From positions 62,001-126,000 of the forward strand of contig CBFHNR010000006.1 in NCBI GenBank assembly GCA_965657215.1: a stretch of DNA of 64,000 bases. Direction: 5' to 3'. This DNA comes from JAHEJA01 sp965657215. GTDB taxonomy: Bacteria; Pseudomonadota; Alphaproteobacteria; Rhodobacterales; Rhodobacteraceae. The position numbers and the translations under genes are program-made. Numbering within the stretch: the stretch's first letter is position 1; each line of letters starts with the position of its first letter. The notes beneath the pieces were generated by a model. That model saw only the letters and a list, made by a program, of their open reading frames with translations. It ran no database searches and was not told where the DNA came from. Shown here in pieces: positions 24,684 through 33,704 of this stretch.

Positions 24684-25991
24684 ATGGCACGAGACTACCT
24701 CAAAAAAGCAACGCTCACATCGCAGTCAAACGCATCTGATGTGAATGCAACCGTCCAAGGTATCTTGAACGATATCGAAGCAGGCGGCGATGCCAAAGCA
24801 TTAGAATATGCAGCGAAGTTTGATAAATATGACGGCAATGTCCTCTTAACCCAAGAGGAAATCGAAGCCGCCATCAATCAGGTTCCTAAAAAGCTACGCG
24901 ATGACATCGATTTTGCCCATGCCAACGTCAAACGCTTTGCCGAAGCACAACGCGCGACCCTCAAGGACATCGAAGTTGAAGTTGTCCCAGGTCTCATCGC
25001 AGGTCAGAAATCCATTCCTGTGAATACAGCAGGCTGCTATGTTCCCGGTGGTCGATACAGCCATATCGCCTCTGCAATTATGACGGTGACAACGGCTCAA
25101 GTTGCGGGATGTGAACACATCGTTGCCTGTTCTCCACCCCGTCCGGGCGTGGGTGTTGCCCCAGCGATCATCTATGCGGCGCATAAATGTGGCGCAACCC
25201 AGATCATGGCTATGGGCGGCGTCCAAGGGATTGCCTCAATGACCTTTGGTCTCTTTGGATTGCCCAAGGCAAATATCCTCGTTGGACCCGGCAACCAATT
25301 CGTCGCCGAGGCCAAGCGTATCCTCTTTGGTCGCGTCGGAATCGACATGATCGCAGGTCCGACCGATAGCTTGATCCTTGCTGATAAAACAGCGGATGCG
25401 GAAATCGTCGCTGTGGATTTGGTGGGGCAAGCTGAGCATGGCTATAACTCACCTGTTTGGTTGGTAACGGATGATCGTGATCTGGCAGAAACAGTCATGA
25501 ACCGCGTGCCTCAGTTGATCGAAGAGCTCCCAGAGGTAAACCGCGACAACGCACGGGCCGCATGGCGCGATTATGCCGAAGTCATCGTTTGCGCAGATCG
25601 CGTTGAAATGGCGCAATGTTCTGATGATTACGCCCCTGAGCACCTCACTGTTCAAGCCGAAGATCTGGATTGGTGGTTGGACAACCTCAACTGCTATGGC
25701 TCGCTCTTCTTGGGTGAGGAAACCACAGTTGCCTTTGGAGACAAAGCCTCAGGAACGAACCACGTTTTGCCAACATCTGGTGCGGCATCCTACACGGGCG
25801 GCTTGTCGGTGCATAAATATATGAAGATCGTGACATGGCAGCGCGCCACACGCGAGGGTTCAAAAGATGTCGCCATTGCAACCGCCCGCATTTCCCGCCT
25901 CGAAGGGATGGAAGGTCACGCACGCACCGCAGATATTCGCCTCCAGAAATATTTCCCCGGCGAAAACTTTGATTTGTCGGCGGAAGGGTAA
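24684..25991 (+). CDS. hpsN: Sulfopropanediol 3-dehydrogenase HpsN (histidinol-dehydrogenase family)
   Basis: A 435-aa zinc enzyme of the HisD family. In this context it is not histidine biosynthesis but oxidation of (R)-2,3-dihydroxypropane-1-sulfonate at C3 through the aldehyde to (R)-sulfolactate with NAD. Family segments are NTAGCYVPGGRYSHIASA, VGPGNQFVAEAKR, DMIAGPTDSLILAD, DYAPEHLTVQ and a metal-ligand region GHARTADIR. HpsN is known from Ruegeria pomeroyi and Cupriavidus DHPS loci. TRAP genes before it and hpsO, hpsP, suyAB after it support the call. Confidence 0.9.
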   Translation: MARDYLKKATLTSQSNASDVNATVQGILNDIEAGGDAKALEYAAKFDKYDGNVLLTQEEIEAAINQVPKKLRDDIDFAHANVKRFAEAQRATLKDIEVEVVPGLIAGQKSIPVNTAGCYVPGGRYSHIASAIMTVTTAQVAGCEHIVACSPPRPGVGVAPAIIYAAHKCGATQIMAMGGVQGIASMTFGLFGLPKANILVGPGNQFVAEAKRILFGRVGIDMIAGPTDSLILADKTADAEIVAVDLVGQAEHGYNSPVWLVTDDRDLAETVMNRVPQLIEELPEVNRDNARAAWRDYAEVIVCADRVEMAQCSDDYAPEHLTVQAEDLDWWLDNLNCYGSLFLGEETTVAFGDKASGTNHVLPTSGAASYTGGLSVHKYMKIVTWQRATREGSKDVAIATARISRLEGMEGHARTADIRLQKYFPGENFDLSAEG

Positions 25992-25994
25992 TTC

Positions 25995-26759
25995 ATGACC
26001 GCTGCCCCCTCTCATATGTTTGATCTGACGGGCAAAGTGGCCTGTGTCACAGGTGCCAGTTCAGGATTGGGGGCGCGTGCGGCTATCGTTTTGGCAAATG
26101 CGGGCGCGCGCGTGGTCGGGCTTGCTCGTCGCGCGGATGCCTTGGCCAAGACAGCCGCGTCCATTGAGGGGGCTTTTACGCCACTGCCCGTAGATCTTTC
26201 AGATCGCGACAAGACCGACGATATCGCAGCCCAAGTCATGGATATCTATGGGGGCGTTGATATTGTGGTTCACGCCGCAGGTCTGAATAATCGCCAACCC
26301 ATTGATGAGATCACGCCAGACGGCTGGGATGATACGATCAACTTGAACCTCGCGGTGCCATTCTTTTTGTCCCGCTGTTTCGTCCCCCATATGGCCGAGC
26401 AAAACTGGGGACGGATTATCAACTTCGCCTCATTACAAAGCCACCGTGCTTTTCCTGACAGCCTGTCCTATGGCGCCTCAAAAGGCGGTGTTGCCCAGAT
26501 GACGCGCGCAATGGCGCAAGCATGGTCTCCCCAAGGCATCACCGCCAACGCGATTGGCCCAGGTTTCTTTAGAACGGAACTAACCGCGCCTGTCTTTGCC
26601 GATCCTGAACGCGCGGCGCGCAATGCGGCGCAAACCTGCATCGGTCGTAATGGCGAACCCGAAGATATCGACGGTCCCTTGCTGTTTTTGGCCTCTGATG
26701 CGTCAGCTTATGTTACAGGTCAAGTCTTGATGGTTGACGGAGGATTTACTGCAAAATGA
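25995..26759 (+). CDS. hpsO: DHPS 2-dehydrogenase HpsO (SDR)
   Basis: A 254-aa short-chain dehydrogenase with cofactor motif TGASSGLG, HAAG structural motif, Ser in IINFASLQSHR and YGASKGG catalytic pair. In DHPS loci HpsO and HpsP are proposed to oxidise and re-reduce C2, so that both DHPS enantiomers can feed the (R)-specific HpsN. Which enantiomer each handles is not deduced here. It starts 3 bp after the hpsN stop and overlaps hpsP by ATGA. Confidence 0.82.
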   Translation: MTAAPSHMFDLTGKVACVTGASSGLGARAAIVLANAGARVVGLARRADALAKTAASIEGAFTPLPVDLSDRDKTDDIAAQVMDIYGGVDIVVHAAGLNNRQPIDEITPDGWDDTINLNLAVPFFLSRCFVPHMAEQNWGRIINFASLQSHRAFPDSLSYGASKGGVAQMTRAMAQAWSPQGITANAIGPGFFRTELTAPVFADPERAARNAAQTCIGRNGEPEDIDGPLLFLASDASAYVTGQVLMVDGGFTAK

Positions 26760-27748
26760 AAGCGCTTGTTTATACTGGACCTAAATCGCTTGAATTCCGC
26801 GATGTCCCCGATCCCGCGCCGAGTTCGGATCAAGTTCTCATCCGCATCGATAGCGTTGGAATTTGCGGCTCCGACATGCATGCCTTTCTCGGCCATGACG
26901 AACGCCGCCCTGCCCCATTGATCCTCGGTCACGAAGCCGCAGGTATCATCCAAGGCGGAGCGCGTGACGGAGAACGTGTTACGATCAACCCATTGGTTTC
27001 TTGTGGATCTTGCGTTGCGTGCCAAACAGGACGCGATAACCTCTGTCCTGATCGTCAAATCATCTCGATGCCCCCACGCGAGGGCGGTTTTGCCCAATAC
27101 GTCGCAATGCGTGAGCAGAATTTAGTCACAGTTCCTGATCATGTGAGCTTGGCCCAAGCATCCCTTGCGGAACCGATTGCCTGCGGATGGCATACTGTTC
27201 GCTTGGCGCTCAAGACCTGTGAAACAGCGGGGCAAGACGCAGATGCGCTTGTGCTTGGTGGCGGTGCCATCGGTTTGGGCGCAGCACTGAGCCTCAAGGC
27301 CCAAGGTGTGAACAAGATAACGATCATCGAACCGAATGAGGCGCGTCGTGCGCATCTCATCGAAAAATGTGCGCAAACGGTCAAGGCCTCTGCAGATGAC
27401 AGCGACACGAACGCCTATGACGTGATCATTGACGGCGTTGGCTATGCGGCCACGCGCGAAACTGCGTCCGCAGCGGCCCGCCCTGGTGGTGTGATCGGAC
27501 ATATCGGATTGGGTCAAGCCACCGATGGATTGGACATTCGCCGCATGACCTTGCAAGAAATAACCTTTATCGGGACGTATACCTATACGGCCCAAGACTT
27601 CCGCCAGACGGCTCAAGCTATTTTCGACGGCTCGTTAGGGCCGCTTGATTGGTTTGAGGAACGCGCCTTGGCAGATGGGCAACAGGCCTTCCAAGATATT
27701 CTAAATGGAACCGTTGCCAGCCCGAAACTTATTCTTAAACCAAACTGA
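26756..27748 (+). CDS. hpsP: DHPS 2-dehydrogenase HpsP (zinc alcohol dehydrogenase family)
   Basis: A 330-aa medium-chain zinc dehydrogenase. Catalytic zinc residues are in GICGSDMHAFLG and GHEAAG. The structural zinc lobe is CGSCVACQTGRDNLC. The Rossmann motif is VLGGGAIGLGAAL. It acts with HpsO as the second C2 dehydrogenase of DHPS racemisation. Overlap with hpsO and close spacing to suyA place it firmly in the operon. Confidence 0.82.
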   Translation: MKALVYTGPKSLEFRDVPDPAPSSDQVLIRIDSVGICGSDMHAFLGHDERRPAPLILGHEAAGIIQGGARDGERVTINPLVSCGSCVACQTGRDNLCPDRQIISMPPREGGFAQYVAMREQNLVTVPDHVSLAQASLAEPIACGWHTVRLALKTCETAGQDADALVLGGGAIGLGAALSLKAQGVNKITIIEPNEARRAHLIEKCAQTVKASADDSDTNAYDVIIDGVGYAATRETASAAARPGGVIGHIGLGQATDGLDIRRMTLQEITFIGTYTYTAQDFRQTAQAIFDGSLGPLDWFEERALADGQQAFQDILNGTVASPKLILKPN

Positions 27749-27759
27749 TGGAGCCTAAT

Positions 27760-28050
27760 ATGTCAGAAATCCCGCATCTCTTGGTGCATGAACATGCAGA
27801 TAACGTTGGTGTTGTCGTCGTAGAAGGCCTAACCGCCGGAACAGACATGCTTGTTTGCGTCACGCACGATAACTCAACTTTCCGCCTAAAAGCAGAAGCA
27901 GATGTGCCAATCGGTCACAAGATTGCTCTCAAGGACCTCAAGGACGGCGATACGGCGACGAAATATGGCGAAGACATCGGAAAAATTATTGCCGACATTC
28001 CCCAAGGTCAGCACGTCCACACCCATAACTGCAAAACAAAACGCTGGTAA
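27760..28050 (+). CDS. suyA: Sulfolactate sulfo-lyase small subunit SuyA
   Basis: A 96-aa SAF-domain protein, matching the N-terminal domain of altronate dehydratase (UxaA): LVHEHADNVGVVVVEGL, then DVPIGHKIALKDLKDGD and the HVHTHNCKT end. With SuyB it forms (R)-sulfolactate sulfo-lyase, which gives pyruvate and sulfite. The ATG at 27760 has GGAG upstream; an in-frame start four codons earlier is less likely. Confidence 0.9.
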   Translation: MSEIPHLLVHEHADNVGVVVVEGLTAGTDMLVCVTHDNSTFRLKAEADVPIGHKIALKDLKDGDTATKYGEDIGKIIADIPQGQHVHTHNCKTKRW

Positions 28051-28060
28051 GGAGAGACTT

Positions 28061-29242
28061 ATGTCTACGAAATACTCAAATATGACAGTCAAAGCCTTCC
28101 GTCGTGAAAACGGACGCGTTGGCGTACGTAACCATGTTGTCATCTTGCCCGTTGACGATATTTCAAACGCCGCGTGTGAAGCGGTTGCGAACAATGTCAA
28201 AGGCACAATGGCGATCCCGCATGCCTATGGCCGTTTGCAGTTTGGTGAAGACCTAGAATTGCACTTCCGCACAATGATCGGCACAGGCGCGAACCCGAAT
28301 GTGGCCGCCGTTGTTGTGATCGGTATCGAACCAGGCTGGACCAAGCGCATTGCCGACGGCATCCGCGCAACAGGCAAGCCAGTTGCGGAATTCTCGATCG
28401 AACAGAACGGTGATTTCGAAACCATCCGCCGCGCGAGCTGGGCTGCGAAAGACTTCGTCCACATGACATCTGAATACCAACGAGAAGAGTGTTCAATCTC
28501 TGAACTTTGGGTCTCAACAAAATGTGGTGAGTCTGACACGACAACGGGCCTTGGCTCTTGCCCAACTGTTGGCAACATGTACGACAAGCTGCTTCCTGAA
28601 GGGATCACAGGGTTCTTTGGCGAAACATCTGAAATCACAGGTGCTGAGCACATTTGTAAAGAGCGCGCGATCAACGAAGAAGTTGGTGAGCGTTGGTACA
28701 AAATGTGGAAAGCGTATCAAGACGACGTGATCTTTGCACACCAGACAGATGACTTGTCCGATTCACAGCCAACCAAAGGCAACATCGAAGGTGGGTTGAC
28801 CACGATTGAGGAAAAAGCCCTCGGTAACCTAGAGAAAATCGGTCGTACCTCGAAATACATCGACATCCTAGAACCAGCAGAAGCGCCAAATGCGGGCAAT
28901 GGTCTGTACTTTATGGATAGCTCCTCTGCGGCGGCGGAATGTGTGACATTGATGGCAGCGGGTGGTGCGGTAATCCACACCTTCCCAACAGGTCAAGGGA
29001 ACGTTGTGGGCAACCCAATCGTTCCAGTCATCAAGATCACTGCAAACCCACGCACAGTACGCACAATGTCAGAGCACGTTGACGTTGACGTGTCGGGTAT
29101 CTTGCGTCGTGAAAAGACCATCGACGAAGCAGGCGACGATTTGATCGAAATGATCCGTCGCACAGCAAATGGTCGCAACACAGCGGCAGAAGCCTTAGGT
29201 CACCGCGAATTCTCGATGACCAAACTTTACCGCTCTGCGTAA
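28061..29242 (+). CDS. suyB: Sulfolactate sulfo-lyase large subunit SuyB
   Basis: A 393-aa protein matching the C-terminal (catalytic) part of UxaA-type dehydratases: RENGRVGVRNHVVILPVDD, Cys in STKCGESDTTTGLGSCP and HTFPTGQGNVVGNP. It cleaves the C-S bond of (R)-sulfolactate with SuyA, the desulfonation step of the pathway. Ribosome site AAGGAGAGACTT directly precedes the ATG at 28061; an open frame upstream of it overlaps suyA and is not used. Confidence 0.92.
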   Translation: MSTKYSNMTVKAFRRENGRVGVRNHVVILPVDDISNAACEAVANNVKGTMAIPHAYGRLQFGEDLELHFRTMIGTGANPNVAAVVVIGIEPGWTKRIADGIRATGKPVAEFSIEQNGDFETIRRASWAAKDFVHMTSEYQREECSISELWVSTKCGESDTTTGLGSCPTVGNMYDKLLPEGITGFFGETSEITGAEHICKERAINEEVGERWYKMWKAYQDDVIFAHQTDDLSDSQPTKGNIEGGLTTIEEKALGNLEKIGRTSKYIDILEPAEAPNAGNGLYFMDSSSAAAECVTLMAAGGAVIHTFPTGQGNVVGNPIVPVIKITANPRTVRTMSEHVDVDVSGILRREKTIDEAGDDLIEMIRRTANGRNTAAEALGHREFSMTKLYRSA

Positions 29243-29265
29243 ATAGGATAGGCGGCATTCAAATT

Positions 29266-30297
29266 ATGGATGCCGCCACCCCAGATATGACAGATACCGT
29301 TACCCTTTCTCTCACTGACGCCACCGACCTCATTCAACGCGCTTTTGTCGCTTTGGGTGTTGCAGATGGCGCTGCTCTTTCTGTAGCGCGCGCGCTCGTT
29401 GAGGCCGAAGCCGACGGACAAGTCGGGCACGGACTATCGCGTCTCAGCGATTACATGGCTCAGGTGAAATCAGGAAAGATCAACAAATCTGCGCATATCA
29501 CGACAAAAGCCGTGTTTCCTGCGGCTCTCATGACTGATGCAGATTGCGGTTTTGCCTATCCCGCCATTGATCAAGCCATCGAGCATGGGATCACAGCGGC
29601 GCATAGCTATGGCCTTGCAGCTATGGCAATCGCAAATTCGCATCATTGCGGATCCCTTTCGATCCATGTGGAAAAAATCGCTCAAGCGGGCTTGATTGGC
29701 CTAATGGTCACAAATTCCCCGCCCGCCATTGCCCCGCATGGTGGCAACACGCCTTTGTTTGGAACCAATCCAATTGCCTTTGGCGTTCCACGATTAAATG
29801 AAAATCCCCTTGTGATTGATATGTCCCTGTCCGTTGTGGCCCGTGGTAAAATCATGCATGCCGCCAAAACAGGCCAACCCATTCCAACGGGATGGGCCCT
29901 GGATGCAGAGGGCAAGGACACCACGGACCCATCTGAAGGTCTCAAGGGATCAATGGTTCCAGTGGGCGGTCCCAAAGGCACGGCGCTGGCCTTGATGGTG
30001 GAAATCCTCTCCGCCTCAATGACAGGATCAAACTTTAGCTATCAAGCGAGCTCATTTTTTGCAGCCGAAGGTCCAGCCCCCAAAGTTGGGCATTATCTCA
30101 TCGCCCTTAAGCCAGCCGAAGAAGAGACCAATTTCGCGCCGCGTTTAGAAGAGCTATTGGCTGAAATCATCGCTCAAGACGGGGCGCGTTTGCCCGGACT
30201 TCGTCGATTTGCAAAACGCACCGAGGCAGAACAAGACGGGATTACTGTTCCCAAAACCTATGTGGACTTAGCCCAAAGCGTGATTGCCGCGGCCTAA
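29266..30297 (+). CDS. comC: Sulfolactate dehydrogenase ComC (malate/L-lactate dehydrogenase family)
   Basis: A 343-aa member of the type-2 malate/lactate dehydrogenase family, with GHGLSRLSDYMAQVKSG, NSHHCGSLSIHVEKIAQ, GGNTPLFGTNPIAFGVPR and GGPKGTALALMVEIL. ComC interconverts (R)-sulfolactate and sulfopyruvate with NAD(P). In suy loci it usually pairs with an (S)-specific partner (SlcC) to racemise sulfolactate; no SlcC is seen here. An alternative start is Met at 29287. Confidence 0.82.
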   Translation: MDAATPDMTDTVTLSLTDATDLIQRAFVALGVADGAALSVARALVEAEADGQVGHGLSRLSDYMAQVKSGKINKSAHITTKAVFPAALMTDADCGFAYPAIDQAIEHGITAAHSYGLAAMAIANSHHCGSLSIHVEKIAQAGLIGLMVTNSPPAIAPHGGNTPLFGTNPIAFGVPRLNENPLVIDMSLSVVARGKIMHAAKTGQPIPTGWALDAEGKDTTDPSEGLKGSMVPVGGPKGTALALMVEILSASMTGSNFSYQASSFFAAEGPAPKVGHYLIALKPAEEETNFAPRLEELLAEIIAQDGARLPGLRRFAKRTEAEQDGITVPKTYVDLAQSVIAAA

Positions 30298-30329
30298 ACC
30301 ACCTTGATACTTTGAAAGGTATCCAAACT

Positions 30330-31331
30330 GTGATTGACCATTATCGTGCGAAAGCCGCCCTCTTATTCCCGGGCGTGCTTGTCTCGTTGATTGTTGCCCT
30401 CTCCGCGCAATTCGTCGCCGACCATTATGGCGCCCCTGCTATGCTCATGGCGCTCTTGTTTGGCATTGCACTGAATTTTCTCTCAAGCGAGGGAAAAACC
30501 GTCCAAGGCATACAATTCTGTGCCAAAACCATTCTGAGGATTGGCGTTGCGTTATTGGGCCTTCGGATCAGTGTCTCGATGCTATCTGACTTAGGAGTGC
30601 CTTTGATCCTCTTGGTGATAGCTGGGTTGGTCGCCACCATAGGGGTTGGCCTACTGATTGGACCGCGTTTTGGCTATGGTCCGCGCTTTTCATTCCTGAC
30701 AGCGGGATCGGTGGCCATCTGTGGCGCTTCAGCTGCTATGGCGATTGCCGCGATTTTACCCAAAGATGAGCGCAGCGAACAACGCCTTGTGTTTACTGTT
30801 GTCGGGGTTACGTTGCTTTCAACCATTGCGATGATCCTCTATCCGATTTTTGCAACCTCAATTGGGATGGACGAGTTACAAACAGGGATATTCATCGGAG
30901 CCACAATTCACGATGTCGCCCAAGTGGTCGGAGCGGGGTTTTCTGTGTCCGAGAGTACAGGCGAAACCGCAACCTTGATCAAGCTCTTTCGCGTTGCCAT
31001 GCTGGCACCCGTCGTCGTGATCGCAACCATGGTCATCCGAATGAACGTCACCACATCAGATGACATGCAGCGGCCCCCTATCCTGCCGTTTTTTGTCATC
31101 GGGTTTATTACGTTGGCGACGCTGAATTCGCTCGCCACCTTGCCGGTCGCCATAACGGACACGGCGGGCACGCTGTCAAAATGGGCCTTGCTGACCTCGA
31201 TTGCGGCTGTGGGGATGAAAACATCTATCAAAGACGTCGCTCAAGTCGGCGGCGCGGCGATTGCATTAATCGTGATTGAGACGCTATTTCTAGCAGGGTT
31301 CATCTTGGTTGGTTTGACCTTTTTGATGTAG
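30330..31331 (+). CDS. suyZ: Putative sulfite/sulfate exporter SuyZ (YeiH/PSE family)
   Basis: A 333-aa membrane protein of the YeiH (UPF0324, putative sulfate exporter) family with about ten spans. Typical features are AKTILRIGVALLGLRIS, GGSVAICGASAA-like ATPase-free core (here AGSVAICGASAAMAIAAI), GIFIGATIHDVAQVVGAG and the C-terminal SIAAVGMKTSIKD. In suy operons it exports sulfite or sulfate released by desulfonation. A GTG at 30330 behind GAAAGG is preferred over an upstream TTG at 30312. Confidence 0.85.
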   Translation: MIDHYRAKAALLFPGVLVSLIVALSAQFVADHYGAPAMLMALLFGIALNFLSSEGKTVQGIQFCAKTILRIGVALLGLRISVSMLSDLGVPLILLVIAGLVATIGVGLLIGPRFGYGPRFSFLTAGSVAICGASAAMAIAAILPKDERSEQRLVFTVVGVTLLSTIAMILYPIFATSIGMDELQTGIFIGATIHDVAQVVGAGFSVSESTGETATLIKLFRVAMLAPVVVIATMVIRMNVTTSDDMQRPPILPFFVIGFITLATLNSLATLPVAITDTAGTLSKWALLTSIAAVGMKTSIKDVAQVGGAAIALIVIETLFLAGFILVGLTFLM

Positions 31332-31332
31332 G

Positions 31333-31374
31333 CCAGACACCAAGGCCCAGACCCCAAGACCCAGGCACCAAGAC
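31333..31374. repeat. Three tandem 14-bp repeats after suyZ
   Basis: Three adjacent copies: CCAGACACCAAGGC, CCAGACCCCAAGAC, CCAGGCACCAAGAC. They start one base after the suyZ stop and end before the terminator hairpin. Role unknown; perhaps slippage-generated spacer. Confidence 0.75.
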
Positions 31375-31379
31375 AAAGA

Positions 31380-31412
31380 AAAGGTGCGGCCGAAACCGCA
31401 CCTTTATTTTTT
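31380..31412. terminator. Bidirectional terminator between suyZ and katG
   Basis: AAAGGTGCGG and CCGCACCTTT form a perfect 10-bp stem with loop CCGAAA, followed by ATTTTTTA on the plus strand. A-rich sequence on the other side serves the minus strand. It ends both convergent units. Confidence 0.88.
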
Positions 31413-33573
31413 ATGCATCAAAGCGATCTGCGTTCATGACTTTGACCCAAGCGGCGACAAAATCATTGACGAATTTCTCTTTGCTGTCGTCTTGTGCGTA
31501 GACTTCTGCATAGGCACGCAAGATTGCGTTTGAGCCAAAGACCAAATCAACACGCGTTGCTGTGTGTTTGGTGTCCCCTGTCGCACGATCCACAATCGCA
31601 TAGGAGTTTTTGCCAGTTGGCTCCCATTTGTAGGCCATGTCTGTTAACGTCACAAAGAAGTCCGTCGTCAAGGCGCCAACGTTATCTGTGAACACACCAT
31701 GCGCTGATCCGCCATGGTTGGTTCCAAGAACACGCATACCGCCCAACAAACAGGTCATTTCAGAGGCCGTGAGGCCCATCAACTGTGCCCGATCCAAAAG
31801 CAATTCTTCTGGCTTGACCGCATAGTCTTTTTTGACCCAGTTGCGGAACCCATCATGGATTGGCTCAAGCACTGCGAAGCTGTCTACATCCGTTTGCTCG
31901 GCTGTGGCATCCCCACGGCCTGGCATGAACGGCACCTCGACATCGAACCCAGCCGCTTTGGCCGCTTGTTCAACACCGACGTTGCCCGCAAGAACGATGA
32001 TATCCGCAACACTTGCACCAACCTCAGAGGCAATGCCCTCAAGAGTGGACAAAACAGAGGCCAAACGCGTTGGCTCGTTGCCGTCCCAATCTTTTTGTGG
32101 CGCAAGACGGATACGTGCTCCATTGGCACCGCCGCGCATGTCGGATCCACGGAATGTACGCGCACTATCCCAAGCGGTTGCAACCATATCAGAGACAGAC
32201 AAACCGCTTGCTGCGATTTTAGCTTTGGCGGCCGCGATGTCGTATCCTGTTGAGCCTGCTGGAATCGGATCTTGCCAGATCAAATCTTCTGCTGGAACGT
32301 CAGGACCGAAATAGCGGGCTTTTGGACCCATATCGCGGTGTGTTAGCTTGAACCAAGCGCGTGCAAAGACTTCTGAGAAATACGCAGGGTCTTTGTAGAA
32401 ACGCTCTGAGATTTCGCGATAGATCGGATCTTTGATCATCGCCATATCCGCATCTGTCATCATTGGGTTACGACGGATTGATGGATCAAAGGCGTCGACG
32501 GGCATGTCTTCTTCTTTGATGTCAATTGGTTCCCACTGATGAGCCCCTGCTGGGCTTTTTCTAAGTTCCCAATCGTAGTTGAACAAGAGGTGGAAATAGC
32601 CGTTATCCCACTGGATTGGGTTCGAGGTCCATGCGCCCTCAATACCAGATGTGATTGCGTTCGGGCCATTCCCTTCTGGGTTCGTCCAACCAAAGCCTTG
32701 GTTTTCGATATCTGCGCCTTCTGGTTCTGCACCCAGTTTGGAGGCATCTCCATTCCCGTGTGCTTTACCGACTGTGTGACCACCTGCGGCCAAAGCAACG
32801 GTTTCTTCGTCGTTCATCGCCATACGGGCAAATGTTTCGCGCACGTGTTGCGCAGTGCGCAAGGGATCAGGATTTCCGTTCACCCCTTCTGGGTTCACAT
32901 AGATCAAACCCATATGCACGGCTGCAAGCGGGTTTTCTAGTGTAGAGGCGTCTTCCAAATCGTCATACCGATTTTCACTTGGCGCAAGCCATTCGTTTTC
33001 AGACCCCCAATAGGTATCTTTTTCAGGATGCCAGATGTCTTCGCGACCAAAGCTAAATCCATACGTCTTGAGACCCATGTTTTCATAAGCAACTGTACCA
33101 GCAAAGACCAAGAGGTCCGCCCAAGACACAGCATTGCCGTATTTCTTTTTCAACGGCCAAAGAAGGCGGCGCGCTTTATCAAGGCTTGTGTTGTCAGGCC
33201 ATGAATTCAGCGGCGCAAAGCGCATGTTGCCTGTCCCTGCACCACCACGACCATCTGTCGTGCGATAGGATCCTGCAGCGTGCCATGCCAAACGGATCAT
33301 CAAGCCGCCATAGTGACCCCAATCCGCAGGCCACCAATCTTTGCTATCGGTTAGCAAAGCATGTGTGTCTTTTTTCAAGGCCTCAACATCAAGCGACTTG
33401 AGCGCCTCACGGTAATTAAAGTCAGCACCCAAAGGTTGGGTTTTCTGATCGTGCTGGTGCAAAATGTCCAAATTCAATGAATTCGGCCACCAAGCTGTTA
33501 CAGATTGGTTCTCAGCGGTATTCGCGCCATGCATGACTGGGCAACCGCCCTGCGCATCAACGTGCTTGTTCAT
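31411..33573 (-). CDS. katG: Catalase-peroxidase KatG
   Basis: A 720-aa class I heme peroxidase of usual KatG length. The distal site is MIRLAWHAAGSYR (Arg, Trp, His) and the crosslinking Tyr is in MGLIYVNPEGVNG. The proximal His is in ALAAGGHTVGKAHG. The second, degenerate peroxidase half follows. It removes hydrogen peroxide in the cytoplasm. Divergent from oxyR, which is the probable activator. Confidence 0.97.
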   Translation of the reverse strand: MNKHVDAQGGCPVMHGANTAENQSVTAWWPNSLNLDILHQHDQKTQPLGADFNYREALKSLDVEALKKDTHALLTDSKDWWPADWGHYGGLMIRLAWHAAGSYRTTDGRGGAGTGNMRFAPLNSWPDNTSLDKARRLLWPLKKKYGNAVSWADLLVFAGTVAYENMGLKTYGFSFGREDIWHPEKDTYWGSENEWLAPSENRYDDLEDASTLENPLAAVHMGLIYVNPEGVNGNPDPLRTAQHVRETFARMAMNDEETVALAAGGHTVGKAHGNGDASKLGAEPEGADIENQGFGWTNPEGNGPNAITSGIEGAWTSNPIQWDNGYFHLLFNYDWELRKSPAGAHQWEPIDIKEEDMPVDAFDPSIRRNPMMTDADMAMIKDPIYREISERFYKDPAYFSEVFARAWFKLTHRDMGPKARYFGPDVPAEDLIWQDPIPAGSTGYDIAAAKAKIAASGLSVSDMVATAWDSARTFRGSDMRGGANGARIRLAPQKDWDGNEPTRLASVLSTLEGIASEVGASVADIIVLAGNVGVEQAAKAAGFDVEVPFMPGRGDATAEQTDVDSFAVLEPIHDGFRNWVKKDYAVKPEELLLDRAQLMGLTASEMTCLLGGMRVLGTNHGGSAHGVFTDNVGALTTDFFVTLTDMAYKWEPTGKNSYAIVDRATGDTKHTATRVDLVFGSNAILRAYAEVYAQDDSKEKFVNDFVAAWVKVMNADRFDA

Positions 33574-33620
33574 ATCTTACCTCTCCTAAAATTGTGATAT
33601 TCAAGTCATGAAATATCGAC

Positions 33621-33633
33621 TCTGTGACACAGA
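33621..33633. promoter_or_regulatory. Palindrome in the katG-oxyR intergenic region
   Basis: TCTGTGACACAGA, 13 bp with perfect 6-bp arms, in the 131-bp gap between divergent katG and oxyR. OxyR sites are extended and weakly conserved, so this is only a candidate control site. Confidence 0.35.
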
Positions 33634-33704
33634 TAGCGACACAATCCCGTATTTCATTCATAATTGCCAGTTGTATTAATTTATATTTTCGATAAGAAAA
33701 AGTT

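Noticed and set aside
24684..25991. Histidinol dehydrogenase HisD of histidine synthesis
   Set aside because: Family membership is right, but its place between a TRAP importer and hpsO/hpsP/suyAB fits HpsN, and no other his genes are near.
27902..28060. Longer N-terminus for SuyB reaching into suyA
   Set aside because: The open frame overlaps the suyA coding end, while AAGGAGAGACTT sits directly before the ATG at 28061.
28061..29242. Altronate dehydratase (UxaA)
   Set aside because: Split small and large subunits beside comC and a YeiH-type exporter match SuyA and SuyB, not hexuronate metabolism.
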